A DNA stretch of 64,000 nucleotides from Dehalococcoidia bacterium (GTDB lineage Bacteria > Chloroflexota > Dehalococcoidia > DSTF01 > JACRBR01): NCBI GenBank assembly GCA_021731085.1, contig JAKFYB010000015.1, forward strand, positions 17,745 through 81,744, read 5' to 3'. This document shows, in pieces, positions 41,885 to 51,785 of this stretch. Both the position numbers and the translations under genes were made by a program. Within the stretch, counting starts at the first letter, position 1; each line of letters opens with the position of its first letter. The notes beneath the pieces are model-generated. The model was not told where the DNA came from. It did no database searches and saw nothing but the letters and a program-made list of their open reading frames with translations.

Positions 41885-43000
41885 TCAAGGCTTTGGCGCC
41901 GTCCAAGACTCGATGTACCTCGGCGCACCGGCCAGTCGATAAATCTCCAAGACAAACTCTGTCTTCGCGAATGTGTACCCCACCTGATCGTCCGCGTACT
42001 CCACCGCCAGCGCGCGTTTGAGCGCTGCGTAGCGGTCACGGGCGTCGTCATGCGCGCGCAGGTAGTCTCGAAACAGGATGTATCGCTGCCACCGCCAGCC
42101 GCCGTGTGGGACCATGTGCAGGTGTGCGAGATCAACGCCATTCACTTCGTGCACGAAGATCGTCCAATCAGGAATCTCCGCATTGGTCAGCGCAAACCCC
42201 TTCGCCGCGAGCGCGTCCACGATCGTGCGACCCTCATCCATCGTCCGCACGCCGATGGCGAGATCGACGTGGGGCTTCGCGGCCAGCCCCGGCACGGAGG
42301 TGCTCCCGATGTGCTGGATATCGATGGCCACATCCCCTGCTGCCGCTGCGACGCGCTCGTGCAGTTCCGCGAATCGCTCCGACCACGAAGGGTCGTATTC
42401 AACCACGACGGGCCGTGTTCGTCCGGCCATGTTCGCGCGCGCTTTCGCCTTGATGCGCTCGACGAACTCCGTCTTGTTGTCGGTGTAACCGATGTTTACG
42501 TTGCTCGTCGCCGTCAGATTCGCGTTGTATCGCGCCGCCACTTCGCGCTTGAGCCGCGCGTAGGCATCGCGGTCTTCGTTGTTGATCGTGAGGTGATTAC
42601 GGAACAGCAGGTGATCGCGCCAGAACGGGCTCCCGTGCTCGACCATATGCATGTGAAACGCTCGCGCACCGTCGCGATCCTTCCGCAGATAGCGCCGGAA
42701 CGGCATCCCCTCGTCGATCTCGGTCGGCCGCTCGAACTCCGGCATATATACGTACCCAATCGCCTGCAGCTTCTCGATGATCGGCGGCGCATCATCCAGC
42801 GACCGCAGCCCAGGCATCATGTCGACGATCGGCTTCGCCGCCAGCCCGGGCACCGCCGTGCTGCCCACATGCTCAATCGTCGTGAACGCGTCGCGGCCGC
42901 ACGTCGCATAAACCAGCGCGCGTTCCTCATCGAAGATGCGTTGCCAATCCGGATCATAGTCCGCAATCCAAATCGGTTTGCCGATGTTGGATGAGCCCAT
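41885..43000 (-). CDS. Protein with two tandem GrpB/UPF0157 domains
   Basis: This 371-residue protein is a head-to-tail duplication. Domain 1 (about 10-185) and domain 2 (about 198-370) each show the family pattern: YDPDWQRIFDEER with IEHVGSTAVPGLAAKPIVDM, and YDPSWSERFAELHE with IQHIGSTSVPGLAAKPHVDL. The GST..PGLxxKPxxD motif is nucleotidyltransferase-like. Each ends in a HxHMV segment and a YTDNKTEFV- or YTFAKTEFV-like motif. Single-domain members are common; a fused pair is less so. The ATG at 43000 has GAGGA 5 bases upstream. Confidence 0.9.
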   Translation of the reverse strand: MGSSNIGKPIWIADYDPDWQRIFDEERALVYATCGRDAFTTIEHVGSTAVPGLAAKPIVDMMPGLRSLDDAPPIIEKLQAIGYVYMPEFERPTEIDEGMPFRRYLRKDRDGARAFHMHMVEHGSPFWRDHLLFRNHLTINNEDRDAYARLKREVAARYNANLTATSNVNIGYTDNKTEFVERIKAKARANMAGRTRPVVVEYDPSWSERFAELHERVAAAAGDVAIDIQHIGSTSVPGLAAKPHVDLAIGVRTMDEGRTIVDALAAKGFALTNAEIPDWTIFVHEVNGVDLAHLHMVPHGGWRWQRYILFRDYLRAHDDARDRYAALKRALAVEYADDQVGYTFAKTEFVLEIYRLAGAPRYIESWTAPKP

Positions 43001-43040
43001 CACGTCCTCGACAAGAAGGGCAGGCCCGCAGACCTGCCCC

Positions 43041-43066
43041 TAGCACCAGTCCCTAACACCTAAACC

Positions 43067-43068
<2 letters not shown>
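43041..43068 (-). repeat. Seven-base tandem repeat at the gyrB 3' end
   Basis: Four heptamers in phase, TAGCACC, AGTCCCT, AACACCT and AAACCCT (plus strand), end at the gyrB stop codon. Just before, GGCAGG and CCTGCC (near 43019-43038) could form a hairpin. Confidence 0.6.
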
Positions 43069-45348
<2,280 letters not shown>

Positions 45349-45423
45349 GGGCCCGTAGCTCAGCGGCAGAGCACCCGGCTCATAACCGGAGGCGCGCAGG
45401 TTCGATCCCTGCCGGGCCCACCA
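45349..45423 (+). tRNA. tRNA with CAT anticodon (tRNA-Met)
   Basis: The acceptor stem GGGCCCG pairs with CGGGCCC, followed by an encoded A and CCA. The D arm is GCTC-AGCGGCA-GAGC and the T arm is GCAGG-TTCGATC-CCTGC. The anticodon loop is CTCATAA. The anticodon stem has a C-A mismatch at 27-43. A CAT anticodon can also mean tRNA-Ile2 modified by TilS, but elongator Met is the default reading. Confidence 0.92.
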
Positions 45424-45428
45424 CCCAC

Positions 45429-45929
45429 CTACAGCGCGCACATGTATCGCAAGGTCGGCTCATTCGCATCGCCGTGCGTCGCTAGGCCCGTCTCGCCGTC
45501 CGCAACCCACCCGCAGCGCGCGTAAAAGTGACGCGCGCGCTGGTTCGCGTCCAGCACCCACAATCGCGCCGTCTTGTAGCCCAGTTCTCGTAGCGCGATC
45601 AGACTGCCGTCCATGAGCGGCCGCGCTGCGCCTTTACCCCAGAACGCGGGGTCCACATACATCAGCCACAGCAAGCCAAAGCCAGCGTCGTCGTCCGAAC
45701 CGACGACCGCAAATCCCGCGACCCGACCCTCCGCCTCAACGACCAGTGTGCGCTTACCCTTCCCCGCGTCGCGCTCGATGCCCCGCCGCCAGCCATCGGC
45801 CTTCTGCCCGACATTCAGGCCCGCCAGATACGCCGCGGGCATAACGCCCTCGTACGCCGCCCGCCAGCTCGCAACATCGACGGTCGCAATGGCCGGCGCA
45901 TCCTCCGGTACGGCATGTCGAACCTGCAT
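45429..45929 (-). CDS. GNAT-family N-acetyltransferase
   Basis: This 166-residue acetyltransferase begins MQVRHAVPEDAPAIATVDVASWRAAYEGVMP, the typical start of the subgroup. The acetyl-CoA loop is FWGKGAARPLMD after LLWLMYVDPA, and the end is LDANQRARHFYARCGWVADGE. The substrate is unknown. It lies 5 bases from the tRNA on the other strand. A seven-base repeat array lies just upstream of its start. Confidence 0.88.
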   Translation of the reverse strand: MQVRHAVPEDAPAIATVDVASWRAAYEGVMPAAYLAGLNVGQKADGWRRGIERDAGKGKRTLVVEAEGRVAGFAVVGSDDDAGFGLLWLMYVDPAFWGKGAARPLMDGSLIALRELGYKTARLWVLDANQRARHFYARCGWVADGETGLATHGDANEPTLRYMCAL

Positions 45930-45941
45930 GCCCAAGTTTAG

Positions 45942-45969
45942 CTTCCATCCTTCAGCCTTCACCCTCCAG
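45942..45969 (+). repeat. Seven-base tandem repeat upstream of a GNAT gene
   Basis: Four units in phase: CTTCCAT, CCTTCAG, CCTTCAC and CCTCCAG. The array lies 12 bases before the minus-strand GNAT start, where a ribosome site would be, so it may have displaced or replaced the leader. Confidence 0.6.
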
Positions 45970-46135
45970 CCAGCTAGGTGCCTGCGCCCCAACATGGCCG
46001 GGCGGCTGCGCCGGGCGACAGGCTCAGTGGCCTGCGGCCGATATTTGACGTGAAGGCGCACATTAAGCGGCAGGGTGGCCGCTCGCAGCCGCCGAAGCAG
46101 GAATCCGCCGGAAGCGGATCCGCAGGGAGGAAGCG

Positions 46136-46369
46136 ATGCTGATTCTGACCAGGAAGGTCGACCAGGGCATCATCATTTCAGGCAACATTCTCGTCCGCGT
46201 GCTGGGCGTCGAGCGCGATCGCGTGAAAATCGGCATCAGTGCCCCGGGCGAGGTCACCGTCCTGCGCCAGGAGCTCTGGCACGATGCTGAGACGCCGTGG
46301 GAGCAGCACAAGGAGCGCGACACCGCCCCTGCCACAAACGGCAACGGCCCGACAGCCGCAGCCTCTTAA
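46136..46369 (+). CDS. csrA: Carbon storage regulator CsrA
   Basis: This 77-residue RNA-binding protein represses or activates translation by binding GGA in leaders. The family core MLILTRKVDQGIIISGNILVRVLGVERDRVKIGISAPGEVTVLRQEL-like region is complete: L4 and R6 and the GI..P segment (R-region) that touch RNA are present. The tail is longer than usual, rich in Thr, Asn and Gly. Its own ribosome site GGGAGGAAG contains GGA, so autocontrol is possible. No fliW or flagellar genes are seen in the window. Confidence 0.93.
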   Translation: MLILTRKVDQGIIISGNILVRVLGVERDRVKIGISAPGEVTVLRQELWHDAETPWEQHKERDTAPATNGNGPTAAAS

Positions 46370-46395
46370 GCGCCCGCAGCACCAAAACGCAACAG

Positions 46396-46420
46396 AGGCC
46401 GCCCGATTAGGGCGGCCTTT
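46396..46420 (+). terminator. Rho-independent terminator of csrA
   Basis: AGGCCGCCC and GGGCGGCCT form a perfect 9-base stem with a 5-base loop, followed by TT. It sits 26 bases after the csrA stop and may also serve the convergent gene. Confidence 0.75.
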
Positions 46421-46445
46421 CGCGTTGCCAAGTATTCCTTGATGG

Positions 46446-47183
46446 TTAGCGCTTGGTTGACTTCTTGGCTGTTTTCCTGGCGCCCTTCGTCGCCTTGCGC
46501 ACGGTCGCCTTAGCCGTGCGCGCCGACGACTTCGCTGCGGCCGATGTCTTGCGCGCGGTCTTCTTCGCCGCAGCGCCTGTCTTTCGGGCTGCTGTCTTCG
46601 TCTTCTTGGACGTCGTCTTAGTCCGTGCGCGGGCTGTGCCGACGCCCTTCTTCATCCGCGAGGCCGTCGTGCCGACGCGCTTGCGGGCTGTGCTCTTCTT
46701 CGCCGCTGAGCCCTTACGCGCCGAGGTCTTACCGTACGACGCCATCAGCTGCATCTTGCGGGCTTCCATCTTCGCGCCGAGATCCTGGAGGTAGTCCGAA
46801 CCTTCCTCTGCAGCCTTCGTGAAGATCTCCGCCTCTTCCTCGCCGATGTGGTGCTTCACGTTCTCCGCAAGAACGGTGAACTTCGCAATATACTTCCCAT
46901 CGACGGCGCGCATCTTCTTTAACTCAGCGATGAGGAGATCGACGACATGATGCTCTTCGTCGGCCTCGTTCATCGTCTCATCCATCTTGCCGCTCACGTC
47001 GCGCTGGCGGCGAATCGCCGGATAGAAGATCTCTTCCTCGATTGCGGAGTGGATCTCGAGCTCCATGAATGTCTGCTCTGCGATTGCTTTCCTTCGCGTC
47101 GAGTCCTCCGCCTCATCGAACTCGCGGAACAGATCTTTGACTTTGTGGTGGTCTTCGCGCAGCAAATCAGTAGCGCTAGGCAT
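46446..47183 (-). CDS. Hemerythrin-like (HHE) protein with a histone-H1-like tail
   Basis: This 245-residue protein has a four-helix HHE domain (about 1-140) with the ligands in LREDHHKVKDLF, ELEIHSAIEEEIFYPAI, DEEHHVVDLL and VKHHIGEEEAEIF. It could bind a diiron centre and sense oxygen, NO or iron. The tail (about 155-245) is made of Lys, Ala, Thr and Arg with repeats such as AAKKTARKT, like histone H1 or bacterial HU-type tails, so it probably binds DNA. A GGAGG site precedes the ATG. Confidence 0.9.
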   Translation of the reverse strand: MPSATDLLREDHHKVKDLFREFDEAEDSTRRKAIAEQTFMELEIHSAIEEEIFYPAIRRQRDVSGKMDETMNEADEEHHVVDLLIAELKKMRAVDGKYIAKFTVLAENVKHHIGEEEAEIFTKAAEEGSDYLQDLGAKMEARKMQLMASYGKTSARKGSAAKKSTARKRVGTTASRMKKGVGTARARTKTTSKKTKTAARKTGAAAKKTARKTSAAAKSSARTAKATVRKATKGARKTAKKSTKR

Positions 47184-47311
47184 AGTGAAGTCATCCTCCG
47201 TTGCAACAGTTGGGTTGGTTAACGGAGGTAGAGTCGCATGCATTCGCACAAAAAGGCGTTAACATCCGCGGCAGAATATTGCAGTGGCGTGTACGTCGCG
47301 GCGCGTACGCC

Positions 47312-48421
47312 TTATGCAGATCGTGGCGGTGGGGCGACGCTCTCGCTGCGACGCCCGCCCTGGACGAGTCGCAGCCGCGGCACCGACGCGGACTCGACCG
47401 TGTTGCCGCCGCCGCGAATGACCTGCAGTTGCGGCCGCGAGATCGCGATCAACGGGTGTGTCGCCGACAAGGCGATCATCTCGCCGCCCAGCGCCAGAGA
47501 AGCCATTGCTGTCTCCCAAACCAGCGCGGCAGACGCCAACTCGCGCGCGTTGCAAAGCGGCTGATGTGAGCGTACAGCCTCCACGAACGCGGAAGCGACG
47601 CGCTCTTCGCGTGATCCGGGCGCGATCGCCAGTTGCTCCGACTTCAAGCTCGGTGGGCCGCCCGTTCGTTCCGCGTCCCCGCGACGCGTCGCCGAAAGCA
47701 CACGCACCGGCGCGACCGCACTGTCGCTATCGACGACCGTCGTACGGCCTTCGCACATGATCGTGATCGTGTCCCCGGCTTCGGGCTCCATCGAGACAAC
47801 GTCGAGGCGGGCGACCAGCCCGGACTCAAAACGCAGCGTGATACCCACCAGGGAAGGGTCTTCGTCCTCATCGTCAAAGCGAGGCGCAAGCGCGCCCACG
47901 TACGCCGGCAGGCCGCCTGTAAGCGTCAGGACACGCGAGATGGCGTCCAGGGCGCTCCCTTCGAGTGCTGTAGCGCCGGGCACGCTCCTGTGGGCGCGGA
48001 TGTAGCGCGGCCGCCGTATGGGGTGCTCGTCGCGCACGGTCGCCCGCACGGTGTCGAGCGCTTCGTCCGCCAGCCCGCACGCGTCGAACAGCAGCACACA
48101 CTCACGATTCCGCGCGAGTTCGTCGAGCAGGATGAGCTGATGCGAATCGGCAATGCCCGTCGCCACGAGGACGTGCTTGCGGGCGATGATCGCGCGCTTC
48201 ACCATCGCGCCTAGATCCCGCATGGGTGATGCGAAGCAGACGGCGTCCAGTTCGGAGTCAGCCAGGTCGCCAAATAGATCGTCGCTCGACTGCAGTGTCC
48301 TGACATCGGACCCATCGCAACCGCGAAGGGCGCGCGCCCACGCGTAGGCCGCGGCGTCGTCGCCAACGACGGCCGTCGTCATCGCCGTCCGGGGCTGGCT
48401 TTCCAACAATTCGCTCGTCAT
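47312..48421 (-). CDS. Gfo/Idh/MocA-like dehydrogenase-fold protein
   Basis: This 369-residue protein looks like a distant oxidoreductase of the Gfo/Idh/MocA type. The N-terminal Rossmann-like part has TTAVVGDDAAAYAWARALRG in place of the usual GxGxxG, then LDAVCFASPMRDLGAMVKRAIIARKHVLVATG. The middle forms an alpha/beta half with RYIRAHRSVPG and DAISRVLTLTGGLP. The usual EKP motif is not seen, so catalysis and NAD binding are doubtful. Its ATG overlaps the sigma-factor stop by ATGA, so expression is coupled to that gene. Confidence 0.7.
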   Translation of the reverse strand: MTSELLESQPRTAMTTAVVGDDAAAYAWARALRGCDGSDVRTLQSSDDLFGDLADSELDAVCFASPMRDLGAMVKRAIIARKHVLVATGIADSHQLILLDELARNRECVLLFDACGLADEALDTVRATVRDEHPIRRPRYIRAHRSVPGATALEGSALDAISRVLTLTGGLPAYVGALAPRFDDEDEDPSLVGITLRFESGLVARLDVVSMEPEAGDTITIMCEGRTTVVDSDSAVAPVRVLSATRRGDAERTGGPPSLKSEQLAIAPGSREERVASAFVEAVRSHQPLCNARELASAALVWETAMASLALGGEMIALSATHPLIAISRPQLQVIRGGGNTVESASVPRLRLVQGGRRSESVAPPPRSA

Positions 48422-49236
48422 GCCGCTTCCTGCAGCTCCTGCACCAGCACCGTACGCAGCCGCCGGATCGCGCGGTGGCGTAACTGCGACGCGCGCGACT
48501 CGGAGATCCCCAGCGCTTCGCCGATGCTCTTCAGTGACTGTGACTTCATGTAGTACAGCCGCACGATCGTCTTCTCACGGTCCGGAAGCAGATCAACAGC
48601 GATCGCCAGGCGCGTGCGCACCATCGCTTCTTCGGCGACAGAGTCCGGATCAATGTTCGGGTCGTCGTCGGCCATCTCCCACAGCTTCTCACTCGCGCCG
48701 TTTGCGGCGGTCTCGGCGAGACTATCGAGGGAGACGACGCGCACGTTGCTGGTGCGGAGGGAGGACATGAAGTCCTTGCCTTCGAGGCCCATAAAGGATG
48801 CCAGCTCGTCGCGGGTAGGCGCTCGGTTGAGCTTCACATGCAGGGCCGCCGTCGCCTTCTCGAGATCGCTCCCGAACTTCTGCAGCGATCGCGGGAGAGG
48901 GTGCGTCGCGCGAATCGCGTCGAGGATGGAGCCGCGGATGCGGGGCAAGGCGTATGTGGAGAACTTAGCGCCCTTGTCCGGGTCGAACGTGTAGTAGGAC
49001 TCGATCAGCCCCTGCACCCCGTACGAGACCATATCCTCGTACCCGAGAATGCCACCGTTCGTGCTGCCGACCGCTATGCGGTTCACGGCGTGCCGGACCA
49101 GCGGCATGTAGTCCTTGATGACCTTCGTGAGATTCTCTTCCGAAAAAGGGTTGTCTTCTCCCGTCTCCTCGGCATGCTTCCGGCCAGCTTCCTGCTGTTC
49201 GCGCATGTTCCGACGCGTCTTCTTGGCGCGCTCCAT
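48418..49236 (-). CDS. FliA/WhiG-family RNA polymerase sigma factor
   Basis: This 272-residue sigma70-family protein has region 2 in VIKDYMPLVRHAVNRIAVG and GYEDMVSYGVQGLIESYYTFDPDKGAKFSTYALPRIRGSILDAIR-like text, region 3 in LNRAPTRDELASFMG, and region 4 in LPDREKTIVRLYYMKSQSLKSIGEALGISESRASQLRHRAIRRLR. FliA drives flagellar genes and WhiG sporulation genes; neither set is visible here, so the regulon is open. GGAGAGGGG precedes the ATG. An array of four 18-base units lies just upstream of the start. Confidence 0.92.
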   Translation of the reverse strand: MERAKKTRRNMREQQEAGRKHAEETGEDNPFSEENLTKVIKDYMPLVRHAVNRIAVGSTNGGILGYEDMVSYGVQGLIESYYTFDPDKGAKFSTYALPRIRGSILDAIRATHPLPRSLQKFGSDLEKATAALHVKLNRAPTRDELASFMGLEGKDFMSSLRTSNVRVVSLDSLAETAANGASEKLWEMADDDPNIDPDSVAEEAMVRTRLAIAVDLLPDREKTIVRLYYMKSQSLKSIGEALGISESRASQLRHRAIRRLRTVLVQELQEAA

Positions 49237-49259
49237 GTGTGCCCCTCTCCTCAGGATGT

Positions 49260-49324
49260 CCAGTCGTCTGGATACGTCCAGCAATCTGGATACGCCCAGC
49301 CGTCTGGGTCAGTCAGCAATCTGG
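49260..49324 (-). repeat. Iteron-like array upstream of the sigma factor
   Basis: Four units, about 18 bases apart (starts 49260, 49278, 49296, 49313), each carry CCAG-N4-CTGG (the last TCAG-N4-CTGG), a small dyad. The centres TCGT, CAAT, CCGT and CAAT differ. This lies 24-88 bases before the sigma factor ATG. Regular spacing near two helix turns suggests co-operative binding on one face of the DNA, or a repeat of unknown origin. Confidence 0.6.
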
Positions 49325-49507
49325 CCACGTGGCGCTAGTATTCAGGCAGGGCGCCCTCGAACCCATGCGGCTTGTCCTGAGAGCCGATGGTGCAAACCCC
49401 GAATGTTTTCAGGCGCGCTGAAACGGCCACCGCGATCAACATCGGCCAACGGGGAGAAAACTGGCGCGGGCCGCAGGCGCAAATGGCCCCGTAGCTTCAT
49501 GTTCACG

Positions 49508-49513
49508 TATAAT
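49508..49513 (+). promoter_or_regulatory. TATAAT -10 of the histidine-kinase gene
   Basis: A consensus TATAAT ends 7 bases before the ATG at 49521, so the transcript would begin at or near the start codon (leaderless). The -35 region (TGGCCC or TAGCTT) is weak. The 170 bases before it show no gene. Confidence 0.55.
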
Positions 49514-49520
49514 CGCGGCG

Positions 49521-51086
49521 ATGATCCCCTTACTCACGACCATCGTCCAGGCCATGCGCCACGCGCTCGGCTTCGATGTCGCTGTCGCCGTCCTGTGCGA
49601 GGACCAGCACCACCTGGTGCCCGTGTTCGTCACGGGCCCCGTTGCGCCCGGCGTGCTCGAGGGTGTGCACATCCAGGCGTTGGCAGCCTTTACGGAGTTG
49701 GCGGGCGCCGACCACGCCTCCTGGCCCAGCGACGACCCCGTCGTCGTCACCCTCGCGAACCCAACGACCGTCCCCCTTGCCGAGCCTGAGGCCTACGAGG
49801 ACGCCCCGCTCGTCATCGACGGCCAGGTGCGCGGCATGCTGAGGATCAGCGCCCCGACGCTCCTGACTAAGGAGCAGCGCAGCCTCTACTTCGCCATGGC
49901 CAGCGACGCCTCAAAGGCCTTCGAGCAGTCTGAGGGCCAGCGCGTCCAGACCCGCATGGTCCAGGACCGCCTCATCCAGTCCGAAAAGATGTCCAGCATC
50001 GGCCAGCTCGTCTCCGGCGTCGCCCACGAGCTGAACAACCCGCTCACGGGCATCATGGGCTTCGCGCAGCTCCTGCTGCTCCGCGACCTCGAACCGGCTA
50101 TCCGCACGCAGGTCGAGACCATCTACGGTGAAGCCGAGCGCGCTTCGAAGATCGTCGCCAACCTCCTGACCTTCGCCCGCCGCCGCGACGCCCGCAAGGA
50201 GTCCGCGAACCTCAATACTCTCATCGAGCGTGTGCTCGAACTCCGGAACTACGACCTCCGTGTCCGCAACATCAACGTCGAACTGCGCCTCGACGAGCAG
50301 CTCCCCGACACGCTCGTGGACGCCAACCAACTCCTGCAGGTGTTCCTTAACCTCATCATCAACGCCGAACAGGCCATGCGGGACACGATGGACGACGGCG
50401 ACGAAGGCACCCTTCGCATCACCACCCGCGCCGCCGGCTCGACGCTCGTCGCCTCCTTCGCGGACAGCGGGCCCGGCATGAGCGACGAGACGCTCCGCCG
50501 CATCTTCGACCCGTTCTTCACGACGAAGGAGGCCGGCGAAGGCACCGGCCTCGGCCTCACAATCAGCTACGGCATCATCGACGAGCACGGCGGCCGCATC
50601 TGGGCCGAGAGTCCCGGCGGCAAGGGCACGACGTTCCACATCGAACTACCGCTCCTGGCGACGCTCTCGGCGGCCCCCGCCACCACCTCAGCAGAGATGC
50701 CGGAGCACGCACCCGGCGAGCGGCGTCGCATCCTCATCGTCGATGACGAGGAGGCCATTCAGAAGCTGCTGACGGGCGTCCTGGAGATGGACGGACACGA
50801 TGTCGAAGTCGCCGGCAACGGCCGCGAGGCGCTCGAGAAAGTTAGCGCCCAATCCTTCGATCTCATCATCTCCGACATCAAGATGCCCGTGATGGGTGGC
50901 CCCGACATGTACCGCCGGCTGCGGGACGACAATAACCCGCTGGCCAAGCGCGTCATATTCGTCACGGGAGACACCGTCGCGCCTGACACGCGCAAGTTCC
51001 TGCAGGAGATCGACAACACCGTCCTCTCGAAGCCGTTCCGGCTTCGCGACGTGCGAGAATCGGTCGCAACGGCGCTCGCCCGCTAG
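49521..51086 (+). CDS. Hybrid sensor histidine kinase with a receiver domain
   Basis: This 521-residue two-component protein has an N-terminal GAF-like domain (about 1-135), then the HisKA box with H169 in VSGVAHELNNPLTG and the ATPase motifs: N-box LLQVFLNLIINAEQAM, DSGPGMS and FDPFFTTKEAGEGTGLGL. A receiver domain follows (about 395-521): ILIVDDEEAIQ, the phospho-acceptor D452 in IISDIKMPVMGG, T in FVTGD and K in SKPFRL. It has no membrane helix, so it senses something cytoplasmic. Histidine and receiver on one chain imply intramolecular phosphotransfer, then on to an unknown partner. No output regulator is adjacent. Confidence 0.92.
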   Translation: MIPLLTTIVQAMRHALGFDVAVAVLCEDQHHLVPVFVTGPVAPGVLEGVHIQALAAFTELAGADHASWPSDDPVVVTLANPTTVPLAEPEAYEDAPLVIDGQVRGMLRISAPTLLTKEQRSLYFAMASDASKAFEQSEGQRVQTRMVQDRLIQSEKMSSIGQLVSGVAHELNNPLTGIMGFAQLLLLRDLEPAIRTQVETIYGEAERASKIVANLLTFARRRDARKESANLNTLIERVLELRNYDLRVRNINVELRLDEQLPDTLVDANQLLQVFLNLIINAEQAMRDTMDDGDEGTLRITTRAAGSTLVASFADSGPGMSDETLRRIFDPFFTTKEAGEGTGLGLTISYGIIDEHGGRIWAESPGGKGTTFHIELPLLATLSAAPATTSAEMPEHAPGERRRILIVDDEEAIQKLLTGVLEMDGHDVEVAGNGREALEKVSAQSFDLIISDIKMPVMGGPDMYRRLRDDNNPLAKRVIFVTGDTVAPDTRKFLQEIDNTVLSKPFRLRDVRESVATALAR

Positions 51087-51158
51087 GGCGCCCGCAAAGG
51101 ACGCAGTAGGCCCGCTGAGTTTTGGTAGACGACGCAGAAGAGGCACGGGGTAGCAGGC

Positions 51159-51785
51159 ATGTTCCGCCGAATCGAGAACCCCAAACCCGGTGAGCAGGAG
51201 GCTGGCTTGAACATCATCAGCGGCGACGACGAAGACGAGGGCGGCGTCACGGGCGACCTCTTCGCCCTGGGCCAGAACTGTGACATTTGCGGCACTGAAG
51301 AGGGCCGCGTGGGCCTCGATCCGACCTGCCGCGGCGCCTACGACGGCACACCCGTCTTCTACGGCTTCGCATGCCTCACAGACGGCCTGCGCGAGGCCTA
51401 CGGCGGCGTGGAAGGTGTTGGCGTCATCGTCGAGCCCTTCGACGACTACAGCGACAACTACTACTACCGCCTCGACGAGATGCCCGCGTACCAGTTCGTC
51501 CGCGAGGACGTCGAAGCCATCTCCTGGCAGATGCTCACGATCGGCGATGCCTGCGCGCGCTGCGGCGAGCAAAGCCGCTTCGTCTGGCTCACCAGGGACT
51601 TCGTCGAGCCCTCTCTCCCCGAGGCGCAGCCCGTCTTCAAGAACATGGACGAGGACTCGGAGCACCTCTGCGGCCCTTGCGCCGGTGCTGCACTCGCGGC
51701 GGCCTGCAAATCGCTGGAGCTGCCGATCATGACCGTCGAATTGCCCCGCAGTGCGATGGGCATCATCATGCCAACGGGAGACTGA
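51159..51785 (+). CDS. Protein of unknown function with CxxC pairs, upstream of a JAMM peptidase
   Basis: This 208-residue acidic protein has three Cys pairs: CDIC (after LGQN), CARC (in IGDACARCGEQ) and CGPC (in EHLCGPCAG). They may hold one or two zinc ions. It has no family I recognise. It ends directly at the start of the JAMM gene (no gap), so the two are expressed together; it may be the substrate or chaperone of that peptidase. Confidence 0.72.
   Translation: MFRRIENPKPGEQEAGLNIISGDDEDEGGVTGDLFALGQNCDICGTEEGRVGLDPTCRGAYDGTPVFYGFACLTDGLREAYGGVEGVGVIVEPFDDYSDNYYYRLDEMPAYQFVREDVEAISWQMLTIGDACARCGEQSRFVWLTRDFVEPSLPEAQPVFKNMDEDSEHLCGPCAGAALAAACKSLELPIMTVELPRSAMGIIMPTGD

Noticed and set aside
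49331..49507. A possible c-di-GMP or other riboswitch before the histidine kinase
   Set aside because: GGTGCAAACC resembles part of a GEMM element, but the conserved tetraloop, GGACGC and pairing are not present, and the -10 just before the ATG leaves no leader.
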